From assembly GCA_964551305.1 (NCBI GenBank), contig CAZKBT010000098.1:1-6733 (forward strand): a stretch of DNA of 6,733 bases. The letters run 5' to 3'. Every line of letters begins with the position of its first letter. The stretch's first letter is position 1. Shown here piece by piece: positions 5,543 to 6,733 of this stretch. The DNA comes from JBAZDC01 sp041654595. GTDB lineage: Bacteria; Pseudomonadota; Gammaproteobacteria; Burkholderiales; Burkholderiaceae_B. Made by a program: the position numbers and the translations under genes. The notes under the pieces are model-generated. The model was given only the letters and a program-made list of their open reading frames with translations. It had not been told where the DNA came from and ran no database searches.

Positions 5543-5571
5543 TTGACCAAGCGTGCGTCATGCCGTAGAGT
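5543..5571 (+). promoter_or_regulatory. Promoter of mraZ (start of the dcw operon)
   Basis: TTGACC (5543-5548, five of six) and TAGAGT (5566-5571) are spaced by exactly 17 bases, a sound sigma70-type promoter. Transcription would begin near 5578, leaving a leader of about 35 bases. The MraZ boxes begin at the end of the -10 box, so a bound repressor would block polymerase. Confidence 0.72.
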
Positions 5572-5605
5572 GGGGAAAAGTAGGTTTTTGTGCAAAAAAG
5601 TGGGA
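5571..5605 (+). promoter_or_regulatory. MraZ operator: 10-nt-phased TGGG-type boxes
   Basis: Boxes TGGGG (5571-5575), TAGGT (5581-5585), TGCAA (5591-5595) and TGGGA (5601-5605) repeat every 10 bases. The 5-base spacers AAAAG, TTTTG and AAAAG all end in G. A degenerate fifth box, TGCCG (5561-5565), is in the same register. MraZ is known to bind direct repeats of TGGGN separated by 5 bases in E. coli, and related AAAGTG-type repeats in mollicutes, so this matches the expected autoregulatory site. The last box overlaps the ribosome site GGGAG (5602-5606). Confidence 0.8.
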
Positions 5606-5612
5606 GAAAATT

Positions 5613-6041
5613 GTGTTTCAGGGGAGCAGCGCCCTCACGTTGGATGCCAAGGGACGGATTAGTATTCCGGCCCGGCACCGTGACGCGCTCGTTTCCCAGG
5701 TCGAAGGACGATTGACCCTCACTCGCCATCCTGATGGTTGTCTGCTGGTGTATCCGCGGCCCGTATGGGAAAAGAAACGCGAGCAGATCGCCGCTTTCCC
5801 CATGTCCGCTCGCCCTTTGCAGCGTCTCCTGCTCGGTAATGCGCAGGATGTGGAAATGGATGGATCGGGCCGGATTCTGATCGCGCCGGAATTGCGCGCG
5901 GCGGCCGGCCTGACGCGCGAGGTCATGCTGCTTGGAATGGCCAGCCATTTCGAGCTCTGGGACAGTGCCGAATGGGCGCGCCGCGAAGCAGAGGATCTCG
6001 CGAAGGGCATGCCTGAGGTTCTGGAACAATTTTCTTTCTGA
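5613..6041 (+). CDS. mraZ: Transcriptional regulator MraZ
   Basis: The product has 142 residues, the normal family size. It has two tandem SpoVT-AbrB-like domains. The first has LTLDAKGRISIPARHRDAL (8-26), with the DAKGR signature at 11-15. The second has VEMDGSGRILIAPELRAAAGL (80-100), with DGSGR at 83-87. MraZ proteins assemble into ring-shaped oligomers and bind the promoter of their own dcw operon as a repressor; the C-terminal WARREAEDLAKGMPEVLE (121-138) is the usual closing helix. The GTG at 5613 is chosen because FQGSSALTLDAKGR is the conserved N-terminus and GGGAG (5602-5606) lies six bases upstream. An ATG at 5553 in the same frame would put the promoter inside the gene and is rejected. 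It is first in the dcw cluster, with rsmH eight bases downstream. Confidence 0.97.
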   Translation: MFQGSSALTLDAKGRISIPARHRDALVSQVEGRLTLTRHPDGCLLVYPRPVWEKKREQIAAFPMSARPLQRLLLGNAQDVEMDGSGRILIAPELRAAAGLTREVMLLGMASHFELWDSAEWARREAEDLAKGMPEVLEQFSF

Positions 6042-6049
6042 ACCTGCAT

Positions 6050-6733
6050 ATGACGTTTTCGCACAGAACCGTGCTGCTTGAGCTTACGGTCGACGCCCTC
6101 GTTGATCCGCACTTCGGCGTGAAACGCAAGCGCGTTTCGGACCGATCGGAGGATTCGGGGCGGGTTCGCGGCGTTTTTGTCGATGGCACGTTCGGCCGTG
6201 GCGGGCATAGCCGGTTGCTGTTGTCCAGATTGGCCTCCGATGCGCGGTTGCTCGTATTCGACAAGGACCCCGAGGCGATTGCCGCGGCTCGCGCGCTTGC
6301 GCAAGAGGACGCGCGCATTGAGGTCGTGCATGACAGTTTTGCAACGCTGCCCCGGGTGCTGGAGCAGCGCGGCGTTCAGGCGGTGAATGGCGTCATGCTG
6401 GATCTGGGCGTGTCTTCGCCGCAGATAGACGATGCAAGCCGGGGATTTTCATTCATGCGTGAAGGCCCTTTGGATATGCGCATGGATACGAGCAGCGGCA
6501 TCACCGCTGCGCAATGGCTGGCGCAGGCCGGCCTCGAAGAGATCAAGGAGGTCATTGCTTATTATGGCGAAGAACGGTTTGCTTTCCAGATTGCAAAGGC
6601 GATTATTGCTCGCCGCGAGTCAAGGCCGTTGCGCACAACGACCGACCTTGCCGAGCTCGTCTCCGGTGTCGTCCGCACGCGCGAAAAGGGTCAACATCCG
6701 GCCACTCGTACCTTTCAGGCTATACGGATTTAC
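6050..6733 (+). CDS. rsmH: 16S rRNA m4C1402 methyltransferase RsmH (MraW), 3' end cut by window
   Basis: The enzyme uses S-adenosylmethionine to methylate N4 of C1402 of 16S rRNA in the ribosomal P site. The first 228 residues are present and the frame is open to the last base, ending at PATRTFQAIRIY, which aligns with the middle of the E. coli protein, so roughly a third is missing. Landmarks are SHRTVLLELTVDAL (4-17), SAM motif VDGTFGRGGHS (44-54), acidic FDKDP (70-74), MLDLGVSSPQIDDASRGFSF (116-135), GPLDMRMD (139-146), YYGEERFA, and HPATRTFQA near the end. Between VDAL and the SAM motif there are about 18 more residues than in E. coli, in a charged loop (about 21-40). The ATG at 6050 lies eight bases after the mraZ stop with no good ribosome site, suggesting translational coupling to mraZ. 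Confidence 0.96.
   Translation, partial: MTFSHRTVLLELTVDALVDPHFGVKRKRVSDRSEDSGRVRGVFVDGTFGRGGHSRLLLSRLASDARLLVFDKDPEAIAAARALAQEDARIEVVHDSFATLPRVLEQRGVQAVNGVMLDLGVSSPQIDDASRGFSFMREGPLDMRMDTSSGITAAQWLAQAGLEEIKEVIAYYGEERFAFQIAKAIIARRESRPLRTTTDLAELVSGVVRTREKGQHPATRTFQAIRIY

Noticed and set aside
5618..6331. Minus-strand 237-codon open frame across mraZ and rsmH
   Set aside because: It is opposite two conserved genes and has no domain.
1..6733. Search for CRISPR repeats, insertion-sequence ends, attachment sites or a toxin-antitoxin pair
   Set aside because: No repeated spacer-repeat pattern, transposase, integrase or paired small genes were seen; the only regular repeats are the MraZ boxes.

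Overview
The window looks like core chromosome of a GC-rich betaproteobacterium, most likely an Alcaligenaceae (Bordetella/Achromobacter-like) species. The grounds are the beta-type RNase P RNA lacking P13/P14, the composition, and the style of the MraZ, RsmH and PyrC proteins. The genus is inferred; no database search was possible. I see no mobile element, CRISPR array, tRNA or defence system.

Layout. A strong intrinsic terminator (18-50) closes a gene that lies outside the window. A small membrane protein gene (188-550, +) then converges on a small SWIB-domain gene (637-909, -), with a hairpin terminator between them. A 311-bp gap (910-1220) carries a good sigma70-type promoter for the SWIB gene and a weaker candidate for pyrC. 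pyrC (1221-2276, +, dihydroorotase) ends 15 bp from the end of the convergent uup gene (2292-4100, -, ABC-F ATPase). Divergent from uup is rnpB (4161-4571, +), the RNase P RNA, whose secondary structure can be folded by eye almost completely. Downstream is an SRPBCC/AHSA1-family gene (4719-5168, +). A 444-bp gap follows, made of a possible hairpin terminator, a 120-nt pyrimidine-rich tract resembling a Rho-loading site, an AT-rich stretch, and a promoter with 10-nt-phased MraZ boxes. The division and cell-wall (dcw) cluster then starts with mraZ (5613-6041) and rsmH (6050 to the window end, truncated).

How the genes relate. These are mostly independent housekeeping units: pyrimidine synthesis (pyrC), ribosome/DNA-associated ATPase (uup), tRNA 5' processing (rnpB), and the regulator plus 16S rRNA methyltransferase that head the dcw operon. 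The clearest regulatory circuit is MraZ autorepression, with repeat boxes running from the -10 element of the mraZ promoter almost to its start codon.

The most unusual structure is in rnpB. Its P12 arm is enlarged into a four-way, cloverleaf-like junction with three 7-bp hairpins, its P3 arm is reduced to a 4-bp hairpin, and a pair in the catalytic helix P4 that I recall as A-U is a compensated G-C. I found no convincing undescribed multi-gene system here.
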